Shown: piece after piece, positions 15,477 to 25,377 of the stretch
Layout of the letters: each line of letters starts with the position of its first letter
How positions within the stretch are numbered: position 1 is the first letter of the stretch
NCBI GenBank assembly: GCA_017632345.1
Contig: JAGBRL010000035.1
Coordinates: 1 to 64,000, forward strand
Source of the DNA: Paludibacteraceae bacterium
GTDB taxonomy: Bacteria; Bacteroidota; Bacteroidia; Bacteroidales; Paludibacteraceae
Direction of reading: 5' to 3'
Length of the DNA stretch: 64,000 nucleotides
Position numbers and translations under genes: made by a program
The notes under the pieces: model-generated
What the model saw: the letters and a program-made list of their open reading frames with translations, nothing else
Told to the model about the DNA's origin: nothing
Database searches by the model: none

Positions 15477-17129
15477 TTACTTCTTCTCACCACGAATTTC
15501 CACACGTCTAATCTTTCCGCTGATAGTCTTAGGAAGCTCTTCAACAAACTCAACCACACGCGGATACTTGTACGGAGCCGTAGTTTTCTTCACATGGTTC
15601 TGAATCTCCTTCACAAGTTCCTCGCCAGCCTTGTCCTTATAGGCCTTAGCCAGCACAATCGTAGCCTTCACCACCTGTCCGCGCACCTCATCCGGCACAC
15701 CAGTGATAGCGCACTCCACAACAGCCGGATGCGTCATCAAAGCGCTTTCCACCTCAAACGGACCGATACGGTATCCAGAACTCTTTATCACATCGTCCGT
15801 ACGTCCGACAAACCAATAATAACCATCCTCATCACGCCAAGCAATATCGCCAGTATGATACACATTATCAGAATAGACCTCCTTGGTCTTTTCCACATCA
15901 CGATAATATTCTTTGAACAGGCCTAACGGCTTAACCCTGTCGGTTCTCAGAACAATTTCGCCCTGCTCACCATCCTCAGCCGACCTTCCGTCGCCAGTTA
16001 TCAAGTCCATGTCATAAGCCGGATTTGGCACCCCCATAGAACCCGGTTTCGGTTCCATCCAAGGGAACGTGCCTATTGTCATTGTTGTTTCAGTCTGTCC
16101 AAATCCCTCCATCAGCTTTATACCTGTGGCATTATAAAAAGCCTCGTAAACAGCCGGGTTCAGAGGTTCGCCCGCAATCGTGCAATATTTCAGGGAAGAC
16201 AAGTCAAACTTGTTCAAATCCTCACGAATCATAAATCTGAAAATAGTAGGAGGCGCGCAGAACGAAGTTATCTTGTGCTCCTCAATCATCTTCAGCATAT
16301 CCGCAGGAGTGAACTTCTCGTGGTCATAAACAAAAACCGTAGCGCCCACAATCCACTGTCCATACAATTTGCCCCACACGGCCTTTCCCCATCCAGTATC
16401 CGCAACAGTCAGATGCAGGCTGTCCTGACGCAAGTTGTGCCAATAACGAGCCGTAACGATATGTCCGAGCGGATAGGTGAAGTAATGCGCCACCATCTTA
16501 GGGTTGCCAGTTGTGCCAGACGTAAAATACATCAACATAATATCGTCGTTCGTATTCGGGCAAGCCGGCTTCACAAACGGCGCTGCGCTTTCTATGCCTT
16601 TATGAAAATCAACCCAGCCTTCCGGCACTTTAGGACCGACAGAAATCAAAGACTTAACCGATGGCGACTCAGGCATTGCATCTGTGATATGCGGCAAGAT
16701 AATATCGTCACCCACAGCCACAATCGCTTTAATATCCGCAGCATTGTTACGATACACAATATCCTTTTTAGTCAAAAGATGAGTAGCCGGAATAACCACC
16801 GCTCCAATTTTGTGCAGAGCCACGATAGAGAGCCAGAACTCATAACGGCGCTTCAGGATAAGCATCACCATGTCGCCCTTTCCAATGCCCTGTTCCATAA
16901 AGAAAGAAGCCGTTTTGTCGCTCTCGCGCTTAATGTCCGCAAAAGTGAACTCAATTCGTTCGCCCTTGTCGTTTGTCCAAAGCAGCGCAACTTTGTTTGG
17001 TTCTTTCTCCGCCCAACCGTCAACAATATCATAACCGAAGTTGAAGTTGTCCGGAACGTTTATCTTAAAATTCTGTCTAAAATCGTCCAAAGAGTCAAAA
17101 TCAATCTTTGGCAAATATTTCTCAAGCAT
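15477..17129 (-). CDS. AMP-forming acyl-CoA synthetase (medium-chain/acetate type)
   Basis: The 550-residue enzyme belongs to the ANL superfamily and activates a carboxylic acid as acyl-AMP and then acyl-CoA. The P-loop YFTSGTTGNPKM lies near 208-219, the A5 motif EGFGQTETT near 340, the A7/A8 region YHTGDIAWRDEDGYYWFVGRTDDVIKSSGYRIGPFEVE near 420-460, and the catalytic C-terminal Lys in PKTISGKIRR near 538. The overall form fits the MACS-type synthetases of Bacteroidales. It follows the XRE/cupin gene by 40 bases, so it is probably the target or partner of that regulator. The acid substrate cannot be read from sequence. Confidence 0.88.
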   Translation of the reverse strand: MLEKYLPKIDFDSLDDFRQNFKINVPDNFNFGYDIVDGWAEKEPNKVALLWTNDKGERIEFTFADIKRESDKTASFFMEQGIGKGDMVMLILKRRYEFWLSIVALHKIGAVVIPATHLLTKKDIVYRNNAADIKAIVAVGDDIILPHITDAMPESPSVKSLISVGPKVPEGWVDFHKGIESAAPFVKPACPNTNDDIMLMYFTSGTTGNPKMVAHYFTYPLGHIVTARYWHNLRQDSLHLTVADTGWGKAVWGKLYGQWIVGATVFVYDHEKFTPADMLKMIEEHKITSFCAPPTIFRFMIREDLNKFDLSSLKYCTIAGEPLNPAVYEAFYNATGIKLMEGFGQTETTMTIGTFPWMEPKPGSMGVPNPAYDMDLITGDGRSAEDGEQGEIVLRTDRVKPLGLFKEYYRDVEKTKEVYSDNVYHTGDIAWRDEDGYYWFVGRTDDVIKSSGYRIGPFEVESALMTHPAVVECAITGVPDEVRGQVVKATIVLAKAYKDKAGEELVKEIQNHVKKTTAPYKYPRVVEFVEELPKTISGKIRRVEIRGEKK

Positions 17130-17169
17130 AGAAAATATGTAATTTTATATTTGACACAAAAAACTCCGT

Positions 17170-17727
17170 TTATATAATTACAGCAAGGAACTTAACAGTC
17201 TTGTTATCCAGTGCCTTCATTCCATGCAACGAAGCAGAATCGAAATAGATACTGTCGCCCTCTTCCAGCACAAGTTCTTTTCCGTTAATATTCAGCAGCA
17301 TACGCCCTTCCAAAATCAAATTAAACTCCTGCCCTGCATGAGAGTTCAGGTGTATAGGATTATCATTTGGCTCAACAGTGACGATAAACGGGTCAGCCTG
17401 TCTGTTCATGAAACCAGCGGCAAGCGACTGATATTTGTAAGCTTTAGAGCGCTCCATCGCAGTTCCTTGTCCTTTTCTGGTCAGATAATAAGAGGTCATG
17501 TGCGGGTCTTCGCCGAAGAGCAAAGAGGTCATCTCCACTCCATATTTCTTTGAAATATTGTGAAGCACACTAACGGGTATGTCCTTTTCGCCACTTTCAA
17601 AAGACGCGTATTCATCGGCAGAAATACCGCAAACCGACGCAATATCCTGTATATTCAAATCAAGCGACTCTCTCAAGCCTTTGAGACGGTCCGCAATCTG
17701 TTTTATCTGTTCATTCATAGACTTCAA
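17170..17727 (-). CDS. XRE-family regulator with cupin domain
   Basis: The 185-residue protein has an N-terminal helix-turn-helix (LKGLRESLDLNIQDIASVCGISADEYASFESGEKDIP, about 14-50) and a C-terminal small-molecule-binding cupin barrel (SHAGQEFNLILEGRMLLNINGKELVLEEGDSIYFDS, about 128-165). This build is typical of regulators such as PuuR. In Bacteroidales it commonly sits before an AMP-forming acyl-CoA synthetase, as here, so it probably senses a metabolite of that pathway. It starts 17 bases after proC and is likely in one transcript with it. Confidence 0.88.
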   Translation of the reverse strand: MKSMNEQIKQIADRLKGLRESLDLNIQDIASVCGISADEYASFESGEKDIPVSVLHNISKKYGVEMTSLLFGEDPHMTSYYLTRKGQGTAMERSKAYKYQSLAAGFMNRQADPFIVTVEPNDNPIHLNSHAGQEFNLILEGRMLLNINGKELVLEEGDSIYFDSASLHGMKALDNKTVKFLAVII

Positions 17728-17744
17728 ATTTTAAAAATAATGAT

Positions 17745-18524
17745 TTAAGAATTAGCCTTGACCCCTTGAATCACAGCATTTGAGAAACCGTTGGCCTCCA
17801 TAGCGTTGAGGCCTTTGATGGTCCAGCCTCCAGGAGTTGTGACCTTATCAATTTCAGACTCTGGGTTTGACTTGTTCTGAAGAATCAGCTGAGCCGCGCC
17901 TATCATGGTCTGAGCCACAACTTCGTGCGCCTGTTCAGGCTTCACGCCAAGTTCCACCGCACCCTGAGCCATAGCCCTCACGAAACGCAGCGCATAAGCA
18001 ATACCGCAAGACGACACAGACGTGAACGCAGCCATCTGACTTTCCGGAACCGAAATAGCCAGTCCAAGCTGATTGAAAATGTTCAGAATTTCAGTCTCCT
18101 GCTCCTTCGAAGCATTTAGCGAAGAGACGAAAGTCATACTTTCGCGCAGAGCAATCGCAGTGTTAGGCAAAACCCTGAACAGCGGGAACGCCCTTCCCAG
18201 CTTCTCGGAAATAGAAGCCAAAGAGACACCTGCCGCAATAGAGACCACAATATGTTTAGACGAGTCAAGAGCCGCATAAATGTCAGAGATAACAGTGTCC
18301 ATCAACCACGGCTTAACCGCAATCACCACACACTCAGCACGTTTTACCGCCTCGCTATTAATATTTGTAGTGAAAATCTCACTGTCCAGAGACTTTATTG
18401 CATCAAGATTTGGCTGATAAACATCAGCCACAAAAAGGTCAGACGCCTTGCACAAACCGCTCTGATAGAGTCCGCGCACTATCGCGCCCCCCATATTTCC
18501 TGCTCCTACGAACGCAATTTTCAT
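17745..18524 (-). CDS. proC: Pyrroline-5-carboxylate reductase
   Basis: The 259-residue enzyme makes proline from pyrroline-5-carboxylate using NAD(P)H. The Rossmann motif MKIAFVGAGNMGGAIV opens the protein. VIAVKPW and the C-terminal TPGGWTIKGLNAMEANGF (family signature TPGGTTIAGL...) are clear. The start at 18524 is preferred over an ATG at 18566 because the -7 box at 18564-18571 overlaps the latter. It heads a proC / XRE-cupin / acyl-CoA synthetase run; proB is 6 kb away in another operon. Confidence 0.93.
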   Translation of the reverse strand: MKIAFVGAGNMGGAIVRGLYQSGLCKASDLFVADVYQPNLDAIKSLDSEIFTTNINSEAVKRAECVVIAVKPWLMDTVISDIYAALDSSKHIVVSIAAGVSLASISEKLGRAFPLFRVLPNTAIALRESMTFVSSLNASKEQETEILNIFNQLGLAISVPESQMAAFTSVSSCGIAYALRFVRAMAQGAVELGVKPEQAHEVVAQTMIGAAQLILQNKSNPESEIDKVTTPGGWTIKGLNAMEANGFSNAVIQGVKANS

Positions 18525-18563
18525 AATATCACAACTTTTTAGCCTTCTAAAATTTCGATTTGG

Positions 18564-18571
18564 CAAAGTTA
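18564..18571 (-). promoter_or_regulatory. -7 box of proC
   Basis: TAACTTTG on the minus strand, about 40 bases upstream of the proC start codon, matches TAnnTTTG. Confidence 0.5.
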
Positions 18572-18622
18572 GTTATTTTTTTGCTGTAATTAGAAAGGCA
18601 ACCTTTAAAAATTTGAGTTTTT

Positions 18623-19792
18623 TCACCTCTTCCCAATATCAAGGCTATCGCAACCTTCAAAAGCAGTTGGCGACACGAACTTTACGCTCAACGGAATTTC
18701 AATGTCCGTAAGACTGCTGCAATTCAGAAAAGCGAAATCTTCTATTTCCTCAAGTCCCTCGTGCAAAGTGACTTTTGTCAGATTACGGCATCCGGCAAAA
18801 GCTCCAAGTTCAATCCTTTTTACACTTTTAGGTATCGTAACGCCAGTAAGCCCGCTTTCTTCAAACGCATTTTCTCCTATCGTAGTCATCCCCTCCGGAA
18901 TATCAATATTCGTGAGACTGACGCAACTATCAAAAGCATAAATTCCAATCTCCCTAAGTCCTTCTTGCAAGACAACACTTGTCAGATTATGGCATCCAGC
19001 AAATGTAAAAGCGTCAATCCTTTTTACACTTTTAGGTATCGTAACGCCAGTAAGCCCGCTTTCCTCAAACGCATTTTCTCCTATCGTAGTCACCCCCTCC
19101 GGAATATCAATATTAGCGAGACTGCTGCAACGAGCAAATGCATAGAAATTGATATAATCTATACTATCTGGAAGCACAACTCTTTTAAGACTGTTGCAAC
19201 CTTCAAAACAATTATATCCAAAAGAGCGCATTTTCTTAGGCAGTGTTAAACTTTCAAGAGACTCACAACGTGCAAAAGCTACATGACCCAGCCATTCTAC
19301 GCTCTCAGGCAGCGTCACACTTTCAAGTCTTACGCAACCTGCAAATGCGCTTTCATCAATTCCCTTTACACCCTCTTGCACCTCAACTTTAATCAGATCT
19401 TCACAACCAAAAAACGCACTCTCACCTACCATCGTCACACTATATTCGGTTCCGTTATAAGTCACCGTTGTTGGGACCACAATAGAGCCGCTGTATTTTC
19501 CGCTCTCTTTTTTTGTCACCGTCGCTGTTTTTGATTTGCCAAAGAAGATATAACTTAGACCATCTTCCGCAACCCGCACTACACCCTCTTCTTCATCACC
19601 TTCCACATCTGTTTGAGAATCGCCATCGGCACCGTTTACTTCGACTTTTTCCTCTTGTTTTTCCGTAACAGTTCTGACATCATCAGCTCCGCCTGCGTCA
19701 TTTGCATTGCCAGAGCCTCCCGAACAAGACTGCATAAAAGCAACACTTATAAGCGACACAATAAGAATTCTAAATATATTATTCATAGACAA
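18623..19792 (-). CDS. BspA-like leucine-rich-repeat lipoprotein
   Basis: The 389-residue surface protein has a lipoprotein signal ending in AFMQSCSGG, then a low-complexity linker rich in Gly, Asp and Glu (to about 75). A run of about ten LRR_5 (BspA/TpLRR) units of 23 residues follows, with the pattern I..ysFagC.sLt.v.lpegv. Two three-unit blocks share the segment GVTTIGENAFEESGLTGVTIPKSVKRI nearly unchanged; at DNA level about 96 bases are almost identical. BspA-like proteins bind host or bacterial surfaces. It begins 4 bases after recN ends and is probably the last gene of that operon. Confidence 0.85.
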   Translation of the reverse strand: MSMNNIFRILIVSLISVAFMQSCSGGSGNANDAGGADDVRTVTEKQEEKVEVNGADGDSQTDVEGDEEEGVVRVAEDGLSYIFFGKSKTATVTKKESGKYSGSIVVPTTVTYNGTEYSVTMVGESAFFGCEDLIKVEVQEGVKGIDESAFAGCVRLESVTLPESVEWLGHVAFARCESLESLTLPKKMRSFGYNCFEGCNSLKRVVLPDSIDYINFYAFARCSSLANIDIPEGVTTIGENAFEESGLTGVTIPKSVKRIDAFTFAGCHNLTSVVLQEGLREIGIYAFDSCVSLTNIDIPEGMTTIGENAFEESGLTGVTIPKSVKRIELGAFAGCRNLTKVTLHEGLEEIEDFAFLNCSSLTDIEIPLSVKFVSPTAFEGCDSLDIGKR

Positions 19793-19796
19793 TCTT

Positions 19797-21452
19797 TTAC
19801 CTGTTCAGCAGAGCCTTCGCATTCTCTATTGCAGCATCTGTAAGGTCGGAGCCGCTCACCATCTGCGCGATCTCCCGCACTCGCTCTTCATCAGTCAAAC
19901 GCTTAATATTAGATACAGTCGCGTCATCCGTGTCAACCTTAAAGACCTTGTAGTGCGCCTTGCCCTTTGACGCAATCTGCGGCAAATGCGTAATGCTCAC
20001 AACCTGCATCTCCTCGCCCATCATCTTCATGATATCGCCCATACGGTCGGCAATGTCTCCCGAAACGCCTGTATCTATCTCGTCAAATATTATAGCTGGC
20101 AAGTTTGACAATTTAGAAAGCACAGATTTCAAGCTCAGCATCACGCGCGAAATTTCACCACCCGACGCGATTGACGCGATAGGCTGGAGCTGCGCATCCT
20201 TGTTAGCCGAGAATAGGAATGAAACCTCGTCCTGACCTGTAGCCGTAAAGTTATCCAATTTTCTGAAATCCACCTTCAGCTTTGCGTTAGGCATACCGAG
20301 CGACTTCAGCAGCGAGACCAGTTCCGACTCAATAAACTCTGCCTTACCTTGACGAATTTCAGAAATGCGTCCAGCCTCAACCTCCAGTTCAGTTCTTAGA
20401 CTTGCCACTAAAGCAGACCTACGTTCAATCTCCTCACCAGAAGAATTCAGCACAGAGAGCTGCGACTCGAAATACTTAAGTTTCTCCACAAGTCCCTCTA
20501 CAGAATCCACACCATGCTTGCGTTCAAGCGTATATATAACGTCCAGTTTAGCATTAACAAGCTCAAGCCTCTGCGGGTCGTCCGCCACATCATTCTGAAT
20601 CACATCAAGTTCCCTCGCCAAATCCTTCAGGTCAACAAAGCAACTCTCAATACGTTCTGCAAAAGGAGTCGCCTTAGCAAAACTTTCCTGTATAGAAGTC
20701 AGCGAAGAGAGACAGTCTTTAAGCGTTTTATTTACATTCGCATCATCACCATTCAAAAGCCACAACACTTGCGAAAGCACATTTTTAATATTTTCAGCAT
20801 TAGCCAGAACCTTCTGTTCCTCTTCCAGATCCTGCTGGCTGCACTCTTCCAGTCCCGCCTCCTTGAGCTGCGAATACTGGAACTCCATAAACTCACGGTC
20901 GGCCTCCGCCTTTGCAGCCTCCGCCTTTAGAACTTCAAGTTCCGAGAGTTCCTTCTTATATGCAAGAAACTTAGACCTGAACTCCAGCACACTCTGTTTA
21001 TTTTCCGCAACCGCATCCACAACGCCAAGTTGAAAATTAGCATCGTTAAGCAGCAGGTTCTGATGCTGCGAATGTATGTCAATCAGCTTCACGCCAAGGT
21101 CTTTCAGCACAGACACAGTCACGGGCGTATCATTTACAAAAGCCCTCGACTTACCGTTAGCGTTCAGCTCTCTGCGGATAACGCACTCGTCGTCGTAGTC
21201 AAGCTCGTTATCTTCAAAAAAGGTCGCCAATCCATATTTAGAGATATCAAAAACACCCTCGACAACACACTTTTTGTCCTGATTTTTAATCACTTTAGAA
21301 TCGGTACGCTGCCCCAGAAGCATATTCAACGCCCCAAGTATAATAGACTTACCAGCTCCAGTTTCGCCGGTAATCACAGAGAAACCGCCGAAGAAATCAA
21401 TCACGGATCTATCTATCAACGCATAATTTTCAACCGAAAGTGTCTTTAACAT
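19797..21452 (-). CDS. recN: DNA repair ATPase RecN
   Basis: The 551-residue SMC-like protein acts in double-strand break repair. Walker A GETGAGKS lies at about 29-36, RAFVNDTPV near 110, a long coiled-coil centre spans about 150-370, and the signature SGGEISRVMLSLK and Walker B IIFDEIDTGVSG lie near 430-475. HLPQIASKG follows. In many Bacteroidota recN sits behind the coaBC/DUF4835 genes; here it has moved to the folA-thyA run. Confidence 0.95.
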   Translation of the reverse strand: MLKTLSVENYALIDRSVIDFFGGFSVITGETGAGKSIILGALNMLLGQRTDSKVIKNQDKKCVVEGVFDISKYGLATFFEDNELDYDDECVIRRELNANGKSRAFVNDTPVTVSVLKDLGVKLIDIHSQHQNLLLNDANFQLGVVDAVAENKQSVLEFRSKFLAYKKELSELEVLKAEAAKAEADREFMEFQYSQLKEAGLEECSQQDLEEEQKVLANAENIKNVLSQVLWLLNGDDANVNKTLKDCLSSLTSIQESFAKATPFAERIESCFVDLKDLARELDVIQNDVADDPQRLELVNAKLDVIYTLERKHGVDSVEGLVEKLKYFESQLSVLNSSGEEIERRSALVASLRTELEVEAGRISEIRQGKAEFIESELVSLLKSLGMPNAKLKVDFRKLDNFTATGQDEVSFLFSANKDAQLQPIASIASGGEISRVMLSLKSVLSKLSNLPAIIFDEIDTGVSGDIADRMGDIMKMMGEEMQVVSITHLPQIASKGKAHYKVFKVDTDDATVSNIKRLTDEERVREIAQMVSGSDLTDAAIENAKALLNR

Positions 21453-21508
21453 ATCAATTATGTTTAAAATTTATCTAAATGAGAAACGTTCTGCAAATTC
21501 AGAAGCTC

Positions 21509-21997
21509 TCAAATTTTTCTCCTTAAATAATCCACAAACTCGTAATCGAACTCGTTCTTTTCATCAGCCTTGAAGCTCTCCCTTGCCACTTCAGTCCACT
21601 CATCTCTGTTCAAAGCAGGGAAGAACGTGTCGCCCTCCGCCACTGTGTGCACAAGAGTAAGATAAAGTTTGTCGGCAAAAGGGAGAAACTGCTCATAAAC
21701 CTGTCCGCCACCTATAATAAAAAGCTCTTCGTCAGTGCTTTTTGCAAGTTCCAGCACCTCGTCTGTGCTCCTCATAATTTCGCAACCCTCCATAGATTCC
21801 AAGTTTTTGGAGAGTATAATGTTTCTGCGGTTTGGCAACGGTCTGCCGATAGACTCGAACGTTTTTCGGCCCATAACAATCGCATGACCCGTTGTCAATG
21901 CCTTGAAACGTTTCAGGTCGTTAGACAAGCGCCATATCAAGCCGTTATTCTTTCCGATGACATTATTTTCCGAACAAGCTACAATTATAGAAATCAT
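21509..21997 (-). CDS. folA: Dihydrofolate reductase
   Basis: The 162-residue enzyme reduces dihydrofolate with NADPH. ISIIVACSENNVIGKNNGLIWRLSNDLKRFKALT contains the substrate-binding W and D, GRKTFESIGRPLPNRRNIILSK is the cofactor region, and FIIGGGQVYEQFLP is the GG motif. It lies 18 bases after thyA, whose reaction produces dihydrofolate, so the two work together in thymidylate synthesis. Confidence 0.96.
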   Translation of the reverse strand: MISIIVACSENNVIGKNNGLIWRLSNDLKRFKALTTGHAIVMGRKTFESIGRPLPNRRNIILSKNLESMEGCEIMRSTDEVLELAKSTDEELFIIGGGQVYEQFLPFADKLYLTLVHTVAEGDTFFPALNRDEWTEVARESFKADEKNEFDYEFVDYLRRKI

Positions 21998-22015
21998 AAA
22001 TGCAAATTTTATTAA

Positions 22016-22882
22016 TCACACAGCCACCGCCCCTTTTATAGCCGGGTGCGGATCATAATTCTCAAGAGTGAAATCTTCGTATTTAAACGAGAATATATCT
22101 TTCACATCAGGATTAATCCTCATCGTTGGCAAAGCCCTTTCGTCGCGGCTAAGCTGCAAGCGAACCTGTTCCAAGTGGTTCGTGTATATATGCGCGTCGC
22201 CAAGCGTATGAACAAAATCGCCAAGTTTCAGTCCGCACACCTGCGCAATCATCATCGTGAAAAGCGCGTAACTTGCGATATTGAACGGCACGCCAAGGAA
22301 GATGTCGCCGCTCCTTTGGTAAAGCTGGCAAGACAATCTGCCGTCCGACACATAAAACTGCATGAAGCAGTGACAAGGCGGCAGAGCCATATCAGTAAGT
22401 TCACTCGGGTTCCATGCAGATATGATCAGTCTGCGCGAGTCCGGGCTGGCCTTTATCTGACTAATAAGTTCCGACAACTGGTCCACGCCGCAGAAGTTGC
22501 GCCACTGTTTGCCATAGACCGGACCCAAATTGCCATGAGCGCGGGCAAACTCATCGTCAGTCCTCACCTTTTCCACAAACTCCTCAAGAGACTCACCGTT
22601 AAACGCATCAGACTTCTTGAATATCTCGTAAGGCCATTCGTTCCATATCTTCACTCCGTTGTCCACGAGATACTTTATATTAGTCTCGCCCTTGATAAAC
22701 CAGAGCAGTTCATGAATAATACCTTTCAAGAAAACCTTCTTCGTAGTGAGCAGCGGAAACCCGTCGTCGAGGCGAAAGCGCATCTGATGGCCAAACACGC
22801 TAATCGTGCCGGTCCCGGTGCGGTCCTCCTTCTTCTTGCCCTCTGCAAGCACACGTTCCAAAAGTTCCTTATATTGTTTCAT
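22016..22882 (-). CDS. thyA: Thymidylate synthase
   Basis: The 288-residue enzyme methylates dUMP to dTMP. The catalytic Cys is about residue 170 in [22 protein letters not shown] and [23 protein letters not shown] are family signatures. It is about 20 residues longer than the E. coli enzyme because of an insertion around [24 protein letters not shown]. It is followed closely by folA and preceded by a phosphoesterase gene 7 bases upstream. Confidence 0.97.
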   Translation of the reverse strand: MKQYKELLERVLAEGKKKEDRTGTGTISVFGHQMRFRLDDGFPLLTTKKVFLKGIIHELLWFIKGETNIKYLVDNGVKIWNEWPYEIFKKSDAFNGESLEEFVEKVRTDDEFARAHGNLGPVYGKQWRNFCGVDQLSELISQIKASPDSRRLIISAWNPSELTDMALPPCHCFMQFYVSDGRLSCQLYQRSGDIFLGVPFNIASYALFTMMIAQVCGLKLGDFVHTLGDAHIYTNHLEQVRLQLSRDERALPTMRINPDVKDIFSFKYEDFTLENYDPHPAIKGAVAV

Positions 22883-22889
22883 CTTCTAT

Positions 22890-24269
22890 TCAAAATTTAA
22901 AGTTAGAATTGCGGCCCAGATACTCGTCAATATCCTTCTGATACTCCTTAACCCTTTTCTCCTTCTTCGACTTCCTGAACCATTCCGGCACCTCTATCTT
23001 CTGCGGAATATCCTTCCCGAAGTCTTTGAACAGATGAACGCCGCACGAATCCTCTATCGCAAAGTCATCATAAAGTTCATGATTACTTGTGAACGTTTTC
23101 ACAGACACAGCCTTGTCCGACACAGATATTCTCTGATAAAACCTGTCGTTTGTTCCGTACTTGTCAACCTCAGTTTTAAAGTAAAGTCTGTACTGTTTTT
23201 CAGAACAATAAGAGATAAGATAGACCGGGGTCTTCAAATCAGCCTCCTCATTCTTTCCGCTCATTCGGGCATATCCATGCTCATGTCCCTGAAGCACAAG
23301 GTCAACACCGTACTCCTGCACAAGGTCGTTGAACATATAACGCTGCGTAAGGTTATTCATAGTCCCTTTTATAGAATATAGAGGATGATGCAGCACAACA
23401 ATCTTCCACTTTTCCGTAGCAGCCTTCAATTCATTTTCAAGCCACTCACGCTGATTAACAAGATTCCACACATCTCTGTTCGAATCGAGGAAGAAGAATC
23501 TCGCTTCGCCGTATGCAAAAGAGTAAACTGCATTTTCCTCGTATGACGAATTTAAGAAATACGGGAACACGAGCGGGAACCTGCCTTCCAGCTGACGCTC
23601 AACACCTTTCAGATACTCATGATTTCCAGTCACGGCCATTATAGGCAAAGTTTGAGAGATTGAGTCAAGCGAAGAGAACGCCTCTCCCCAGAACTTGTCC
23701 ATAGGGCGCTCAATCAGGTCACCGCCAAAGAGCCAGAACGCCGCGTCGCTATTCTTAGCCTTCACGCTTCTGAATATACCCCCAGCCTCGCCGCCAACTT
23801 CGTCCTGAATATCTCCAAAGAAGACAAAAGAGTAGTCGTTTCTAAGCGAGTCCGCCTGAACACCAAACGAATACCAGCCGGTCTTCAGCGAATCATTCAT
23901 AACACGGTATGAATAAGACGCGCCCCTTTCTAAAGAATCCAAAAGAACTCTGTAAAAGACCGATTTGCCGGCGCGCGACTTGAACAGTTCTGCCGTAGCC
24001 GCCTTTCTCAGAGTGTCTGCCGCTCCGTTTTTCACAATCTCCACAAAGCCTTGCGTCGGAACAGAGTCATACTGCCAGCTCACGAAACGTTCGTCCGGCT
24101 CATTCCCAAACGTAAGCATAACACGTCCTGGAGTCTGAATTGCCACATACGGCTCTTCAGGCGGATTGCCGAACCACACCTTCCAGCGAGAAGCAACCCA
24201 AACACCCAAGGCAATCAGCACAACAAGAACTATCGCCCACTTTATCAATCGTCTTTTTTTTGCGTCCAT
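22890..24269 (-). CDS. Membrane-anchored purple-acid-phosphatase-like metallophosphoesterase
   Basis: The 459-residue protein has one N-terminal membrane segment (LIKWAIVLVVLIALGVWVAS, about 9-28). A fibronectin-like domain follows (VMLTFGNEPDERFVSWQYDS), then a calcineurin-type phosphoesterase core: FFGDIQD, LFGGDLIERP, VTGNHEY, VVLHHPLYS and LQGHEHGYAR carry the metal-binding Asp, Asn and His residues. It should face the periplasm. The substrate is unknown. The gene is tightly packed between proB and thyA without an obvious metabolic link. Confidence 0.85.
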   Translation of the reverse strand: MDAKKRRLIKWAIVLVVLIALGVWVASRWKVWFGNPPEEPYVAIQTPGRVMLTFGNEPDERFVSWQYDSVPTQGFVEIVKNGAADTLRKAATAELFKSRAGKSVFYRVLLDSLERGASYSYRVMNDSLKTGWYSFGVQADSLRNDYSFVFFGDIQDEVGGEAGGIFRSVKAKNSDAAFWLFGGDLIERPMDKFWGEAFSSLDSISQTLPIMAVTGNHEYLKGVERQLEGRFPLVFPYFLNSSYEENAVYSFAYGEARFFFLDSNRDVWNLVNQREWLENELKAATEKWKIVVLHHPLYSIKGTMNNLTQRYMFNDLVQEYGVDLVLQGHEHGYARMSGKNEEADLKTPVYLISYCSEKQYRLYFKTEVDKYGTNDRFYQRISVSDKAVSVKTFTSNHELYDDFAIEDSCGVHLFKDFGKDIPQKIEVPEWFRKSKKEKRVKEYQKDIDEYLGRNSNFKF

Positions 24270-24275
24270 AGAAAA

Positions 24276-25355
24276 TTAACGTTCAAAAATGCACAAATAA
24301 TCGTAATGAACCACAGGCTTTTCCCCTTTCTTACCTATCAGTTTCAAAGCCTCCGCGCTGCTGTACTGAGCCTTGCCCAGACCTATCTGCACGCCCTTTT
24401 CATCGAAGATTTTGACAATATCGTCCTCTTCAAAATTACCTTTTATTTCAGTAATCCCGACAGGCAGCACTGAAGTCGCCAAATCGCTCTCCGCCAATGC
24501 CGAAGACGCACCTGCATCAAGATGAATCTCACCCTTCGCAAAGCCCTCGCTATGAGCAATCCACTTCTTCACACTCGAAGCGGCAACCGCAGACGCCACG
24601 AAACGCGTGCAAACCACGTCCTTGTCGGTCAGCAAAAGGTCTGTCAGAATATTATCCTTCTTGCCATTAGCGATGATAACCTGAATGCCTTCGTCAGCAA
24701 CCTTGCTCGCAATATTTGTTTTGGTCTGCATACCACCACGCCCGAAGCTCGACTTTCCAGTCTGAATGTACGCCGACAGGTCTCTCTTGCCCGGCAGCAC
24801 CTCACGTATCACTTTAGAGTTAGGGTCAGCCGGATTTCCGTCAAAAATACCGTCAATATTGCTCAGAATAATCAGAGCCTCACAGTCCATCATAGCCGCA
24901 AGCAGTCCGGAAAGCTCGTCATTATCCGTAAACATCAGTTCGGTGACAGAGATAGTGTCGTTCTCGTTCACAATCGGAATGACCTGATTATCAATCATAA
25001 CCTGCATACAGTTCCGCTGATTAAGGTAATGACCGCGCGTGCCAAGGCTCTCCTTTGTGGTAAGCACCTGACCGCAAGTTATTCCGTAGTCACGGAAAAG
25101 CATGAAATAACGGTTTATAAGTTTCACCTGACCGATTGCAGAAAACAACTGCCTCTGAGACACCGCATCCAGTTTGTCTGCAAGTGCCTTGTTGCGTCCT
25201 GCCGCAACCGCACCCGAAGAGATTAAAATCACCTCTACTCCACTTTTGTGGAGGTCTGCAATCTGATCTACCAAAGCTGACATACGAGTATAGTCCAACG
25301 TACCGTCCGCCTTAGTCAGAACATTGCTGCCTATCTTTATTGCTACTCTTTTCAT
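24276..25355 (-). CDS. proB: Glutamate 5-kinase
   Basis: The 359-residue enzyme catalyses the first step of proline synthesis. VAIKIGSNVLTKADG, VEVILISSGAVAAGRN and TVPI-like VIPIVNENDTISV are the amino-acid-kinase motifs, and GRGGMQTKTNIASKVADEG is the family signature. The C-terminal part (GNFEEDDIVKIFDEKGVQIGLGKAQYSS) is the PUA domain. It is the first gene of a six-gene run with the phosphoesterase, thyA, folA, recN and the BspA-like gene. Confidence 0.95.
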   Translation of the reverse strand: MKRVAIKIGSNVLTKADGTLDYTRMSALVDQIADLHKSGVEVILISSGAVAAGRNKALADKLDAVSQRQLFSAIGQVKLINRYFMLFRDYGITCGQVLTTKESLGTRGHYLNQRNCMQVMIDNQVIPIVNENDTISVTELMFTDNDELSGLLAAMMDCEALIILSNIDGIFDGNPADPNSKVIREVLPGKRDLSAYIQTGKSSFGRGGMQTKTNIASKVADEGIQVIIANGKKDNILTDLLLTDKDVVCTRFVASAVAASSVKKWIAHSEGFAKGEIHLDAGASSALAESDLATSVLPVGITEIKGNFEEDDIVKIFDEKGVQIGLGKAQYSSAEALKLIGKKGEKPVVHYDYLCIFER

Positions 25356-25377
25356 TTGTAAACACCTTTTCAGATTA

